64,000 bases of DNA from Bacteroidota bacterium (GTDB taxonomy: Bacteria > Bacteroidota > Ignavibacteria > OLB7). The notes beneath the pieces are model-generated. The model was given only the letters and a program-made list of their open reading frames with translations, made no database searches and was not told the origin of the DNA. The translations under genes and the position numbers were made by a program. The stretch spans positions 22,941 through 86,940 of the forward strand of contig JAFDZV010000026.1 of the NCBI GenBank assembly GCA_018266795.1, in the 5' to 3' direction. Below, one piece after another: positions 34,740-43,710 of the stretch. Every line of letters begins with the position of its first letter. The stretch's first letter is position 1.

Positions 34740-37700
34740 ATGGCCATCACCAGTATCAAGATTCACCCGGCGATCGGTTTCGCCCGCCTCGGAAACAGTC
34801 CGGACAGCTTCTTCGTCGGCCCGCAGCGTCCATGGGAGCGGCCGAATCCGCCCGGCGGCTTCAAGGACTCGAATTGCCGGGTCAAGCGCCAGGCAGCCGA
34901 GTTCCGGATATTCGCCTACCACGGCGACGGGACGGTAACGGAGGTGACGCGCGCCGAAGCCGATATCACGTGGACGGTTCACGTAGCAAACAAGAAGGCC
35001 GTTACGCGCAATACCGGAAGCGCAAGCGATCTGACAATCGATCCCGGCGTTCGCACGCTGGCCGGTCCGAACCAGATCTCGAAGCTGGACACGGGCACCA
35101 TCAAGTTTTCCGGCACGTCACCGGTCACCGTGCCGCTCGGCGAGCTGCGAACGGACAATCTGTCGCGGCTGCTCGTGCTCGGCGGCGCCGGGAAGTCCGC
35201 CTCGCCAACAGGTGCACCGATCACGAGTTTTCTGGACAACGCCTTCTGGTACGATGACGTGTGCGACGGATCGGTGAACGCGCACATCAAGCTGCGCGCC
35301 ACCGGCGACGTGTTCGACGCGGTCGGAGCATGGGTGATCGTTACGCCGCCGAAGTTCTCGCCACAGACGGACAACGTGATCACGCTCTACGACCGGATCT
35401 TTCAGATGGACGCGGACCAGCACTGGGCCTCCGGTCCTGCAACGCCATCGTACACGAACGACGTGTGGCCGATCCTGCAGCGGGCCCGCACCACGATGGC
35501 AACCGTAAACGTCTTCGGCGCCCACACTTGGCCCGATCCGGTCTACGATCCGCAGTCGGCACGCGACGAGATCTTCAACCGGCTCGCGAACCCCGCGGGC
35601 GGCGGCGGGAACATGCCCGAGCTGAACAGCGCCACCCTTACGCCAACACAGTACCAGGTGATGCTGAACTGGAAGAACAACAACTTCGTGCGCGACTGGG
35701 TTGCACCCCCAACGCCTCAGGCAACGATCACCGCGCCCGGCATGGATCACGCTGCGCTGGAGAACTGCGTGGGCGCCGCCTTCTTTCCCGGCATCGAGGC
35801 GGGCGGCATTGTTGCCCAGCCGATCATCGACCCAACGAAGTATGTCGGCGCCTCCGATCCGATGCGCCTGAATCAGAGTGCCGTGAAGCCGGGCGACATC
35901 GGCGCCTTCATGGCGTTGCCGTGGCAGGCGGACTTCAAGGCCTGCGGGTCCAACTGGTGGCCCGTGCCGCGCCCGAACTCCGTCATCCCGGAGGGGACCA
36001 CATCGTACCAGGCGTGGGATCGCGGCGTTGGAAGCATGCAGGACATGGTAACGGACTGGCCGATCCTCGGCTTCGTGGTGCAGCAGAACGGCTCCTTCGT
36101 GGAGGTGGAACGGTGTGATGTAACATTCATCACGCTCGTCACTCCGGGCCTGAACTTCCAGGACGTACCGCAGGGTCCGATGGGGATGTCGCGCAAGTCC
36201 GCGCTGGCGATCGCGTTCGAAGTGAAGTCAGCCGGCGCTCCGGTGACGCTCGAGGTGAACCCGGGGGACCTTCCGTCCAATCTCCGTCTGCGGCTGGACT
36301 CTGCATCCGTAACCGTTGGCCCCACAACCGGCAACGAGGTGGCGACGGCCTGGCTCTGGCTGATCTACGAGACCGGACCGGTGGGCGAGCATCTCACGGA
36401 TTCCATCACGGTGCGCCACGTTGCCAGCGGCCGCTCCTGGACGATCGGCATCACCGCGAACACCGTGGCGCGGAAAGTAACGGCGGCAGCGCTGGTGCTG
36501 GACCGTTCCGGAAGCATGGCGGAGGACCGCGGCGACGGACAGCCGAAGGTGCAGAGTCTCCGCGAGGCGGCTTCGATCTTCGTGGACGTGATGGTCGAGG
36601 GGGACGGCGTGGGCATCGTCGGCTACAATCAGGATGCGCTGTCGCTGGAGGGAATCACTCCGCTCGGCCCTGCTGGCGATCCGTTCGACGCGGCGCGCCA
36701 GCATGCGAAGGATGTCATCAACGGCACGGGACTCAACCCGGACGGATCGACGTCCATCGGCGACGGTATCTTCGAGGGGCGGCAGATTCTCGATGCGGCG
36801 GGACCGGGATTCGATCTGAAGTCGATGCTGGTGCTTACCGACGGAATGGAGAATCAGCCGCGCTGGATTGCGGACGTCGCACCGCAGATCGATGCGCAGA
36901 CCTACGCCATCGGGCTCGGCACTCCGCAGAACACCAGCGCGGCGGCGCTTCAGACCATTTCCGGAAACAACGGCGGCTACCTCCTCCTTACAGGCGCCAT
37001 CTCCGGCGACAATCGTTTCCTTCTGCAGAAGTACTTCCTGCAGATCCTCGCGGGCATCAGCAATGCCGAGGTAGTGCTCGATCCCGATGGAGTTCTGGTT
37101 CCGGGCCGCGAACAGAGCATTCCCTTCCTGGTAACCGAGGCGGACTCCGGCATCGACGTGATTCTGTTGACGGAGATCCCGGGCGCGGTGGATTTCAGAT
37201 TGCAGACGCCGACCGGTCTGATCCTGGAGCCGTGGCGGGCAACGGCGGAGCCGCAGATGGCGTGGGTGCAGTCGCACGGCGTCAGCTACTATCGCCTGGT
37301 GTTGCCGGCGGAGCTCGTGCCCGGACGCTTCGACCAGGCCGGCGTCTGGCATGCGCTGCTGACAATCGGCAGGCCGCGCACAACCGCACCGGCTCCCGCG
37401 ACGCAGCCTGGCTCCATTGCCGTTGCTCCGGAGGGGCAGGGGCGAATCGTGCGGCCGCGCGACACGCGATCGAATGTCGAGGGGCTTGCGACCACGACGA
37501 TCGACGGCTCATCGACGGACCGCCGCCTATCGGCAGGCCAGGGACGGCTTGCCTACAGCCTGGTTGTGCACAGCTATTCCAATCTCACCCTGCGTGCGTC
37601 GTGCCGCCAGTCCGGCAACGAGCCGGGGGCCGGGGTGACGCTGCACGCATCGCTCGCGGAGTCCGGCATGCCGGCACGGCCAGGCGCGCACGTGTGGGCG

Positions 37701-38135
37701 GAGATCGCACCGCCCGACGGCGGGATTACGTTCAACGTGACGCTGGGCGAAACAGGCGACGGGCGCTTTGCCGGCTCGTTCACCGCAACGGCAAGCGGGA
37801 TCTATCGTTGCCGCATCCGCGCATCGGGCCTGAGCGCGGCCGGGCATCCGTTCCTGCGCGAGCAGAGTCTTACTGCTGCCGTATGGCATGGAGGCAACCG
37901 GAGCGTCGATCCCGGCACCGTTCCGGGCGGCCCTTCACGCCACGGGGACGGCGATCGCGATGACCGGCTCTGCGGGCTGCTCCACTGCCTTCTTTCGGAG
38001 AAGGGATTGATGAGCTCCAAGCTGCAGAAGCAGTTGCGTGAGGCCGGCCTGGATCTCGATCACCTGCGCACGTGCATCGACGCGTATTGCAGGCGGGCAA
38101 AGGGGACCGGAGGGAACGAAGGAGAATGCTCGTGA
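34740..38135 (+). CDS. LodA/GoxA-like CTQ quinoprotein fused to VWA domain
   Basis: A 1131-residue multidomain protein. Residues 1 to about 570 match the LodA/GoxA family of amino-acid oxidases that use a cysteine tryptophylquinone made from their own side chains: the start IKIHPAIGFARLGNSPDSFF is the family's hallmark. The likely cofactor residues are Cys402 (DFKACGSNWWPVPRP) and Trp440 (TDWPILGFVV). A von Willebrand A domain follows: MIDAS DRSGS at 588-592 and LVLTDGMEN further on. A Pro/Thr linker, an Ig-like beta segment and a C-terminal helical tail with four Cys (CGLLHC, TCIDAYC) complete it. There is no signal peptide, as in LodA. The start has GGAGA a few bases upstream. The gene overlaps its flavoprotein partner by four bases. 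Classical LodA proteins are about 700 residues and lack VWA. Oxidase substrate is unknown. Confidence 0.85.
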   Translation: MAITSIKIHPAIGFARLGNSPDSFFVGPQRPWERPNPPGGFKDSNCRVKRQAAEFRIFAYHGDGTVTEVTRAEADITWTVHVANKKAVTRNTGSASDLTIDPGVRTLAGPNQISKLDTGTIKFSGTSPVTVPLGELRTDNLSRLLVLGGAGKSASPTGAPITSFLDNAFWYDDVCDGSVNAHIKLRATGDVFDAVGAWVIVTPPKFSPQTDNVITLYDRIFQMDADQHWASGPATPSYTNDVWPILQRARTTMATVNVFGAHTWPDPVYDPQSARDEIFNRLANPAGGGGNMPELNSATLTPTQYQVMLNWKNNNFVRDWVAPPTPQATITAPGMDHAALENCVGAAFFPGIEAGGIVAQPIIDPTKYVGASDPMRLNQSAVKPGDIGAFMALPWQADFKACGSNWWPVPRPNSVIPEGTTSYQAWDRGVGSMQDMVTDWPILGFVVQQNGSFVEVERCDVTFITLVTPGLNFQDVPQGPMGMSRKSALAIAFEVKSAGAPVTLEVNPGDLPSNLRLRLDSASVTVGPTTGNEVATAWLWLIYETGPVGEHLTDSITVRHVASGRSWTIGITANTVARKVTAAALVLDRSGSMAEDRGDGQPKVQSLREAASIFVDVMVEGDGVGIVGYNQDALSLEGITPLGPAGDPFDAARQHAKDVINGTGLNPDGSTSIGDGIFEGRQILDAAGPGFDLKSMLVLTDGMENQPRWIADVAPQIDAQTYAIGLGTPQNTSAAALQTISGNNGGYLLLTGAISGDNRFLLQKYFLQILAGISNAEVVLDPDGVLVPGREQSIPFLVTEADSGIDVILLTEIPGAVDFRLQTPTGLILEPWRATAEPQMAWVQSHGVSYYRLVLPAELVPGRFDQAGVWHALLTIGRPRTTAPAPATQPGSIAVAPEGQGRIVRPRDTRSNVEGLATTTIDGSSTDRRLSAGQGRLAYSLVVHSYSNLTLRASCRQSGNEPGAGVTLHASLAESGMPARPGAHVWAEIAPPDGGITFNVTLGETGDGRFAGSFTATASGIYRCRIRASGLSAAGHPFLREQSLTAAVWHGGNRSVDPGTVPGGPSRHGDGDRDDRLCGLLHCLLSEKGLMSSKLQKQLREAGLDLDHLRTCIDAYCRRAKGTGGNEGECS

Positions 38136-39283
38136 CATTCCCTGAACAGGCTGCATTGTCGACGATGGAAGCCGAATACGACGTCGCCGTGGTTGGCGCG
38201 GGTCCCGCGGGAGCCACGGCGGCGCTGGTGCTGGCGCGCTCGGGGTTCCGCGTGGCCCTGATCGAGAGCACCCGCTACGAGCGTTCGCGCCCGGGGGAGA
38301 CGCTCCCTCCTCCGGCGCGAATGCTGCTGGCCCGCCTCGGCGTCTGGGATGCCTTCTCGACGCTCGGTTCGCTCCCGTCGCATGGCAACCGGAGCATATG
38401 GGGAGGACCCGAGATCGCCGAGAGCTCCTTCATCTTTCATCCCTACGGCGAGGGCTGGCATGTGGACCGGCAGCGGTTCGACGCAATGCTTGCCAGCACG
38501 GCGGCAGATGCGGGAGCTGAGGTTCTCTATGGAATGTCCGTGGTGGACTGTTCGGCTCCGGACGCCGATCGCTGGCATATCGGTCTGCGCGGAGAGAGCG
38601 GAGAGGCCGGGACGATGGCCGCACGGGCGATCGTCGACGCCACCGGGCGCACGGCGCGCATTGCACGGCGACTGGGGGCAACGAGGCAACTGGCCGATCA
38701 TCTCGTGGGCGCCGCCGTTCACTACGCAGGCCCGCTGCGCGAGGATGGCTTCACGCTGGTCGAAGCGGCATCGAGCGGCTGGTGGTACTCCGCTCCCGTT
38801 CCGCCCGATCGTCTGGTTGTCATGTTCATGAGCGACGCCGATATCCACCGCAGCCTTCGCCTCACCGAAGGCGATCGATGGGAGCACCTGCTTGCGGAGG
38901 CGCCGCATACGATGGAACGCGTGGAGGGATGCAGACCGATCGCGCAGCCGGCGTTCTTCGCCGCAGTAAGCCATCGGCTCCGGCGCAACGGAGCCCGCGG
39001 TTGCTGGCTTGCCTGCGGCGACGCGGCAATCGGCGTGGACCCCCTCTCCTCGAGCGGCATCGTGCGGGCGATCCGCACCGGCGAGGGAGCCGGCCAGGCA
39101 ATCGGCAACTGGCTGCTGGGACGCACCGACGTCGCCGGAGCGTACGAACGCATTCTCGACGCGGAGTTCGAAGAGTATATGGCGGAACGCAGCGGCTACT
39201 ACGCGCTCGAAACACGCTGGCCGCACTCCACATTCTGGAACCGCCGCAGAACGATCGATGCCGCAATGCGGCAACAACCATAA
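38132..39283 (+). CDS. LodB-like FAD flavoprotein, CTQ maturation
   Basis: A 383-residue FAD-dependent protein of the tryptophan-halogenase/geranylgeranyl-reductase-like family, matching LodB. LodB is required to form the CTQ cofactor in LodA, acting as a modifying monooxygenase. The FAD-binding motif is VVGAGPAGATAALVLA near the start, and CGDAAIGVDPLSSSGIVRAI near the C-terminus is the second FAD motif. The GTG start overlaps the lodA-like stop (GTGA) and has AAGGAG seven bases before it; an ATG at 38126 is too close to that site. The tight coupling supports assembly of the partner protein. The ligand specificity is unknown. Confidence 0.87.
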   Translation: MTFPEQAALSTMEAEYDVAVVGAGPAGATAALVLARSGFRVALIESTRYERSRPGETLPPPARMLLARLGVWDAFSTLGSLPSHGNRSIWGGPEIAESSFIFHPYGEGWHVDRQRFDAMLASTAADAGAEVLYGMSVVDCSAPDADRWHIGLRGESGEAGTMAARAIVDATGRTARIARRLGATRQLADHLVGAAVHYAGPLREDGFTLVEAASSGWWYSAPVPPDRLVVMFMSDADIHRSLRLTEGDRWEHLLAEAPHTMERVEGCRPIAQPAFFAAVSHRLRRNGARGCWLACGDAAIGVDPLSSSGIVRAIRTGEGAGQAIGNWLLGRTDVAGAYERILDAEFEEYMAERSGYYALETRWPHSTFWNRRRTIDAAMRQQP

Positions 39284-39384
39284 CAACGGTCCGTTCTCCT
39301 TCGCCCCGGCGTCGTGCCGGCGTTGCACTCCGCACCCGGCCGCTCGCGGAGCGGAACGTCGCGAGAACAACGCAACCGAGCCCT

Positions 39385-40515
39385 CTACTCCAGATTCTTG
39401 CGGAAGCGAAGGAAGCTTGCGCCGAAGATCGCGATGCCGATGGCGAGCATGCCCAGAAGCTGCGGCCACAGCTCGTTCAGGCCAACCCCCTGCAGGAAAA
39501 TGCCGCGCATGATGATCAGATAGTAGCGCAGCGGAATTGCGTAGGTAAGCGGCTGAATCCACGACGGCATGTTCTCGATCGGAAAGGAATAGCCGCTGAG
39601 GAAGAGGAACGGAGGAAGCACGAAGAACGACGTTGTGAAGCTTGCCTGCTGCTGGGTCTTGGAGATCGTGGAGATGAACAGGCCCAGCCCGAGAATCGTC
39701 ACCAGGAAGCAGAACGTCATCGCGAAGAAGAGGAGGATATTGCCGCGCATCGAAATGCCGAACACCAGCGATGCAAGGATCAGCAGGTTCATCGTGGTGA
39801 TCGTTGCGGTGATGGCGAACGGAGCCAGCTTGCCGATGATGATCTGGTAGGGCCGGATGGGGCTCACCACCAGCTGCTCCAGCGTGCCGACCTCGCGTTC
39901 CTTCACGATGGCGGTGGAACTGGCGATCACGGTGGTGATCAATATCAGCAGTCCGAGAATTCCCGGAATGAAGAAGCGCCGGCTTGCGAGGTCCGGATTG
40001 TACCACACGCGTGTCTGCGTAACCACTCCCGGAACCCTCAGCCCGCTTGCGGCAAGCCGCGTCTGCACATCCAGCAACGCCTGCTGAGAGTACGATGCAA
40101 CCACGGCGCCTGCATAGCCGGAGGCGATGCGCGCCGAGTTGCCGTCCGATCCGTCGAACAGCGCCTGCAGCGGGGCGCTCTCGTGCGCGACGATCTTCGC
40201 TCCGAAATTGGGGGGAATCACCAGCACCATCTTCGCCTCGCCATCCTGCAGCACCGTATCGGCCGATGTGTAGCGGTCCAGGTTCCGAACGATGGTAAAG
40301 TATTCGGAATTGGTGAAGCTCTGCACCAGGCGCCGGCTCTCTACGGTGTGATCGTAGTCCAGCACCGCCATCGTGATATTCTTCACGTCGAGGCTTGCAG
40401 CAAACCCGAACAGCACGAGCTGCATCAGCGGCGCAATCAGGGTAAGACTGCGCAACTGCGTGGAGCCCATGATCTCCAGGAACTGTTTCCGTATCAGCGC
40501 GAGTATCGGTTGCAT
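39385..40515 (-). CDS. ABC-2 type export permease (YhhJ/YbhR-like)
   Basis: A 376-residue membrane protein of the ABC-2 permease class. An N-terminal helix and a large extracytoplasmic region (DVKNITMAVLDYDHTVESR...) precede five C-terminal transmembrane helices (GILGLLILITTVIASSTAIVKEREVGTLEQLVVSPIRP contains the family's ERE-GT-EQ-SP motif). It is the last gene of the operon reading tetR-hlyD-ATPase-ATPase-permease-permease. The two permeases are paralogues and would form a heterodimeric channel. Substrate is unknown; drug efflux is usual for this group. About 100 bases separate it from the convergent lodB-like gene. Confidence 0.93.
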   Translation of the reverse strand: MQPILALIRKQFLEIMGSTQLRSLTLIAPLMQLVLFGFAASLDVKNITMAVLDYDHTVESRRLVQSFTNSEYFTIVRNLDRYTSADTVLQDGEAKMVLVIPPNFGAKIVAHESAPLQALFDGSDGNSARIASGYAGAVVASYSQQALLDVQTRLAASGLRVPGVVTQTRVWYNPDLASRRFFIPGILGLLILITTVIASSTAIVKEREVGTLEQLVVSPIRPYQIIIGKLAPFAITATITTMNLLILASLVFGISMRGNILLFFAMTFCFLVTILGLGLFISTISKTQQQASFTTSFFVLPPFLFLSGYSFPIENMPSWIQPLTYAIPLRYYLIIMRGIFLQGVGLNELWPQLLGMLAIGIAIFGASFLRFRKNLE

Positions 40516-40531
40516 GGGAGTAGAATCGGTT

Positions 40532-40629
40532 GTCAGTAGTCCGTGGTTAGTCAGTAGTCAGTAGTCCGTGGTTAGTAGTCAGTTGAGAAGAAGTCTTCCC
40601 TTGTCCCACTGACCAATGACCACTAACCA
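40532..40629. repeat. Heptanucleotide repeat array, class A, with dyad
   Basis: The gap between the two permease genes is filled with degenerate 7-bp units: TCAGTAG, TCCGTGG, TCAGTAG, TCAGTAG, TCCGTGG, TTAGTAG, TCAGTTG, then a short spacer and their reverse complements CACTGAC, CAATGAC, CACTAAC. TGGTTAGTAGTCA (40569-40581) can pair with TGACCACTAACCA (40617-40629), 12 of 13 bases. Two arms separated by 35 bases could form a hairpin within the operon message. Confidence 0.8.
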
Positions 40630-40633
40630 TTAT

Positions 40634-41758
40634 CTACACCGTCTTCCGCAGACGTCTGATGGCAAGGGTCATGGTCAGATTGGCGAAGATGATCAATGCC
40701 GCGAACGACGGCCAGTAGGCAGAGATCGGCGCCCCCTTCAGAAGAATGGAGCGGAGCACGATCAACAGGTACTTCGCCGGCACGATGGTTGTTATCGCAC
40801 GAAGCACCACCGGCATGTTCTCGATCGGAAAGATGAAGCCGGAGAGGAGTTGCGTTGGAAGTACGGTGGCGAAGGTCGCGAGGAAGAATGCACTCTCCTG
40901 CGTCTGCGCAACCGTGGAGATCGCCAGCCCCATGCCGAGCCCGCCGATGATGAAGAACAGCAGCGCGGCCGCGAGTACGAAGAGATTCCCCTTCACCGGA
41001 ACATCGAACAGAAGCCAGCCGGCGAGAATCATCAACGTTGCGAGAACCACTGCCACGATGAAGTACGGGATCGTTTTCCCGAACATGAACTCGCGGCTGG
41101 AGACGGGCGACACCATGATCTGCTCGATCGTTCCGCGTTCCTTCTCCCGTACGATGGAGAGGGCCGTGGAGATCACCGTGGAGATGATCATCACGTAGCC
41201 CATCAGCCCCGGGACCAGATAGCGGGAGCTTTTCAGTTCCGGGTTGAACCAGATCCGCGGCCGATAGTCCACCGGTACGTAGGCGTTCACACCCGTTCGC
41301 TCGAGCACCTGCAGGCGAAGCTGTGTGGAGTAGTCCTGCGCGAAGACGTCCGCATAGGCCGCGGCGTTGGTGGCAACGTTGGAGTTGCCGCCATTGACGA
41401 TCGCCTGCACGTTCACCGTCTCGTTCGCAAGGATCTTCCTCGAGAAGTCCGCCGGGATCACCAGGATCACATCGGCCGTCCCCCGTTCGATCAGCTCCTG
41501 CGCCCTCTCCTCCGACGGGACATAGCCCACGAGATCGAAATACTCCGAGTGCAGATACGATCCGATGAAGCGCTGCGACTCCACGGTCCTGTCCTGATCC
41601 ACCACGGCGAGCTTGACATGCTTGGTGTCCAGGTTGAGCACGAAGCCGAACAGGAGCAGGGTGAAGGTCGGGACGAAGGCGAGCATTCCCAGGGAGCGCT
41701 TGTCGCGCCAGATCTGGTAGAACTCCTTCTGCGCTATCGCCAGAATTCTCTCTATCAT
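40634..41758 (-). CDS. ABC-2 type export permease (YbhS-like)
   Basis: A 374-residue ABC-2 permease, paralogue of 39385-40515. The large periplasmic loop after the first helix contains VKLAVVDQDRTVESQRF. The family motif VREKERGTIEQIMVSPVSSREFMFGK precedes the helices. It overlaps the upstream ATPase gene by four bases and is separated from the second permease by the heptad repeat array. The pair corresponds to YbhS and YbhR of Escherichia coli. Confidence 0.93.
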   Translation of the reverse strand: MIERILAIAQKEFYQIWRDKRSLGMLAFVPTFTLLLFGFVLNLDTKHVKLAVVDQDRTVESQRFIGSYLHSEYFDLVGYVPSEERAQELIERGTADVILVIPADFSRKILANETVNVQAIVNGGNSNVATNAAAYADVFAQDYSTQLRLQVLERTGVNAYVPVDYRPRIWFNPELKSSRYLVPGLMGYVMIISTVISTALSIVREKERGTIEQIMVSPVSSREFMFGKTIPYFIVAVVLATLMILAGWLLFDVPVKGNLFVLAAALLFFIIGGLGMGLAISTVAQTQESAFFLATFATVLPTQLLSGFIFPIENMPVVLRAITTIVPAKYLLIVLRSILLKGAPISAYWPSFAALIIFANLTMTLAIRRLRKTV

Positions 41759-42696
41759 CGCCTTCTGTTCTCCTCTTCGATCAGATAGATGAAGATGTCC
41801 TCGAGCGACGGCTCGATCCGCTCCACGCGCGCAACGCCGATGCCGTTCGACTCCAGCAGGCTTCGGGCGCGGCGCCCCCCCTCATCGGGATCGGGCACAC
41901 TGATATGAATGTTCGTGCCGAACATCGATGTCTCGCCGATCCAGTCCTTCTCCCCGCCAAGAATCGTCAGCGCGTCAGCGGGCTTCGTGGTCTCGACTTC
42001 CAGGATGGCATTCTTCATGGTGGAGACCTTCAATTCCTTCGGCGAGCCGAACGCGATCAGCCGCGCGAAGTAAAGGAAGCCGATGGTGTTGCAGTGTTCC
42101 GCCTCGTCCAGGAAGTGCGTGGTCACGAAGACGGTAACGCCCTCGTCGGAGAGGCGATAGATAAGGTCCCAGAAGTTCCGGCGGCTGATCGGATCAACGC
42201 CGCCGGTGGGCTCGTCCAAGAAGACGATGCGCGGCTCGTGGAGAATGGCTGTTGCCAGCGCCAGGCGCTGCCGCAGGCCGCCCGGCAGTTCGCGCGGGCG
42301 ACGCGACTCCATCCCCTTCAGATCGGCAACCTGAATAACGTGTGCCTTGCGGGCGGCGATATTCCGGCGGGGGATTTGATAGATGCCGGCAAAGAAGTCC
42401 AGGTTCTGCTCTATCGTCAGGTCCTCGTACAGCGAGAAGCGCTGCGACATGTAGCCGATGTTGGCCTTCACCAGATCCGGCTCGCGCGCCACGTCGTAAC
42501 CGGCAACGCGCGCACCGCCGGAGGTTGGGTCCAGCAATCCGCAGAGCATGCGGATCACCGTGGACTTCCCGGCGCCGTTGGGCCCAAGGAAACCGAAGAT
42601 CTCACCGGCGCGCACGTTGAAGGTGACATCATCGACCGCAACGAAACTGCCGAAACGCTTCGTGAGGTGCGAGACCTCGATGGATGTCTCACTCAT
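41755..42696 (-). CDS. ABC exporter ATPase 2 (YbhF half)
   Basis: A 313-residue ATP-binding subunit. Walker A is GPNGAGKS in FGFLGPNGAGKST. The ABC signature is LPGGLRQRL (Ser to Pro change from LSGG), Walker B is IVFLDEPTGGVDP and the H-loop is VTTHFLDEAEH. In E. coli YbhF two such domains are fused in one chain; here they are two genes, this one and 42689-43699. Start MSETSIEVS overlaps the first ATPase's stop by eight bases, so they are translationally coupled. Confidence 0.93.
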   Translation of the reverse strand: MSETSIEVSHLTKRFGSFVAVDDVTFNVRAGEIFGFLGPNGAGKSTVIRMLCGLLDPTSGGARVAGYDVAREPDLVKANIGYMSQRFSLYEDLTIEQNLDFFAGIYQIPRRNIAARKAHVIQVADLKGMESRRPRELPGGLRQRLALATAILHEPRIVFLDEPTGGVDPISRRNFWDLIYRLSDEGVTVFVTTHFLDEAEHCNTIGFLYFARLIAFGSPKELKVSTMKNAILEVETTKPADALTILGGEKDWIGETSMFGTNIHISVPDPDEGGRRARSLLESNGIGVARVERIEPSLEDIFIYLIEEENRRR

Positions 42697-43699
42697 GTGT
42701 GGTCTCCGCATTCGTCCTCTCCCCCTGCTCAACGGCCCCCTCTCCCTCCGGCTCGCCGGCGGCCGCGCGCGCGCGTTCGATCAGCGTGATGAATACGTTC
42801 TCGAGCGTCGGCGACTTGGTGCGGACCTCGACAATCGTGATGCCGGCGCCAACCAGCACGCTGCGAATCAGATCGTTGGCATCCGCATCGGCGCCGGCAG
42901 TGTAGATGAAGTCCAGCCGGTCGCCGAAAATCTGTATGTCGTCGAAGAACGTCTTCATTGCCTCGTTCTCCTGCACGAGACCGAACGCCCGGCGCGACGG
43001 GCTGCAGACCACCTCGATCACCTTCTGCCCCAATGAACCCTTGAGCGTAGCCGGCACATCGCATGCAAGGATCGCCCCCTGGTTCATCATCGCCACACGC
43101 GTGCAGCGCTCCGCCTCGTCCAGATACGGCGTGGTAAGCATGATCGTTGTTCCCCCCTTCATCAACTCGGCAAGGAGCTTCCAGAAGTCGCGGCGCGTCA
43201 CCGGATCCACACCGGTGGTCGGCTCGTCCAGGAAGATGATCTCCGGTGTGTGGATCAGCGTACAGGCAAGCGCAAGCTTCTGCTTCATGCCGCCGGAGAG
43301 CTTGTCCGCGAGGCGCGTGCGGAACGGGCCCAGGCGGGTGAACTCCAGCAACTCCTCGCGACGCTTCCGGAAATCCTTCACGCCGTTGATGCGTGCGAAG
43401 AACTCGATGTTCTCATCGATCGAGAGATCGGTATAGAGCGAGAAACGTTGCGAGAGATATCCAATGCGCCGCTTGATCTCCTCGGCCTCCGTAAGCACGT
43501 CGAACCCGAGCAGACGTGCGCCGCCGGAGTCCGGACGAAGAATCCCGCAGAGCATGCGGATGGTGGTGGTCTTCCCGGCACCGTCCGGACCCACCAGCGC
43601 GAACATCTGGCCGCGCTCCACTTCCAGCGAAACACCGGCAACGGCCTTCACCGGTCCGAACGATTTCGCGAGCGCGTCGGTATGGATTGCGAGTGCCAC
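42689..43699 (-). CDS. ABC exporter ATPase 1 (YbhF half)
   Basis: A 336-residue ATPase starting at GTG. Walker A is GPDGAGKTT in FALVGPDGAGKTT, the signature is LSGGMKQKL, and Walker B is IIFLDEPTTGVDP with TTPYLDEAERC after it. The C-terminus has about 30 extra residues rich in Gly, Ala and Glu. The signature is canonical here while its partner has LPGG. The two ATPases are expected to work as a heterodimer with the two ABC-2 permeases and the HlyD-type adaptor. Confidence 0.93.
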   Translation of the reverse strand: MALAIHTDALAKSFGPVKAVAGVSLEVERGQMFALVGPDGAGKTTTIRMLCGILRPDSGGARLLGFDVLTEAEEIKRRIGYLSQRFSLYTDLSIDENIEFFARINGVKDFRKRREELLEFTRLGPFRTRLADKLSGGMKQKLALACTLIHTPEIIFLDEPTTGVDPVTRRDFWKLLAELMKGGTTIMLTTPYLDEAERCTRVAMMNQGAILACDVPATLKGSLGQKVIEVVCSPSRRAFGLVQENEAMKTFFDDIQIFGDRLDFIYTAGADADANDLIRSVLVGAGITIVEVRTKSPTLENVFITLIERARAAAGEPEGEGAVEQGERTNAETTHE

Positions 43700-43710
43700 G
43701 ATCGAGTTGG

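Noticed and set aside
40532-40629. CRISPR array
   Set aside because: The repeats are 7-bp, degenerate, contiguous and without unique spacers, and no cas gene is nearby.
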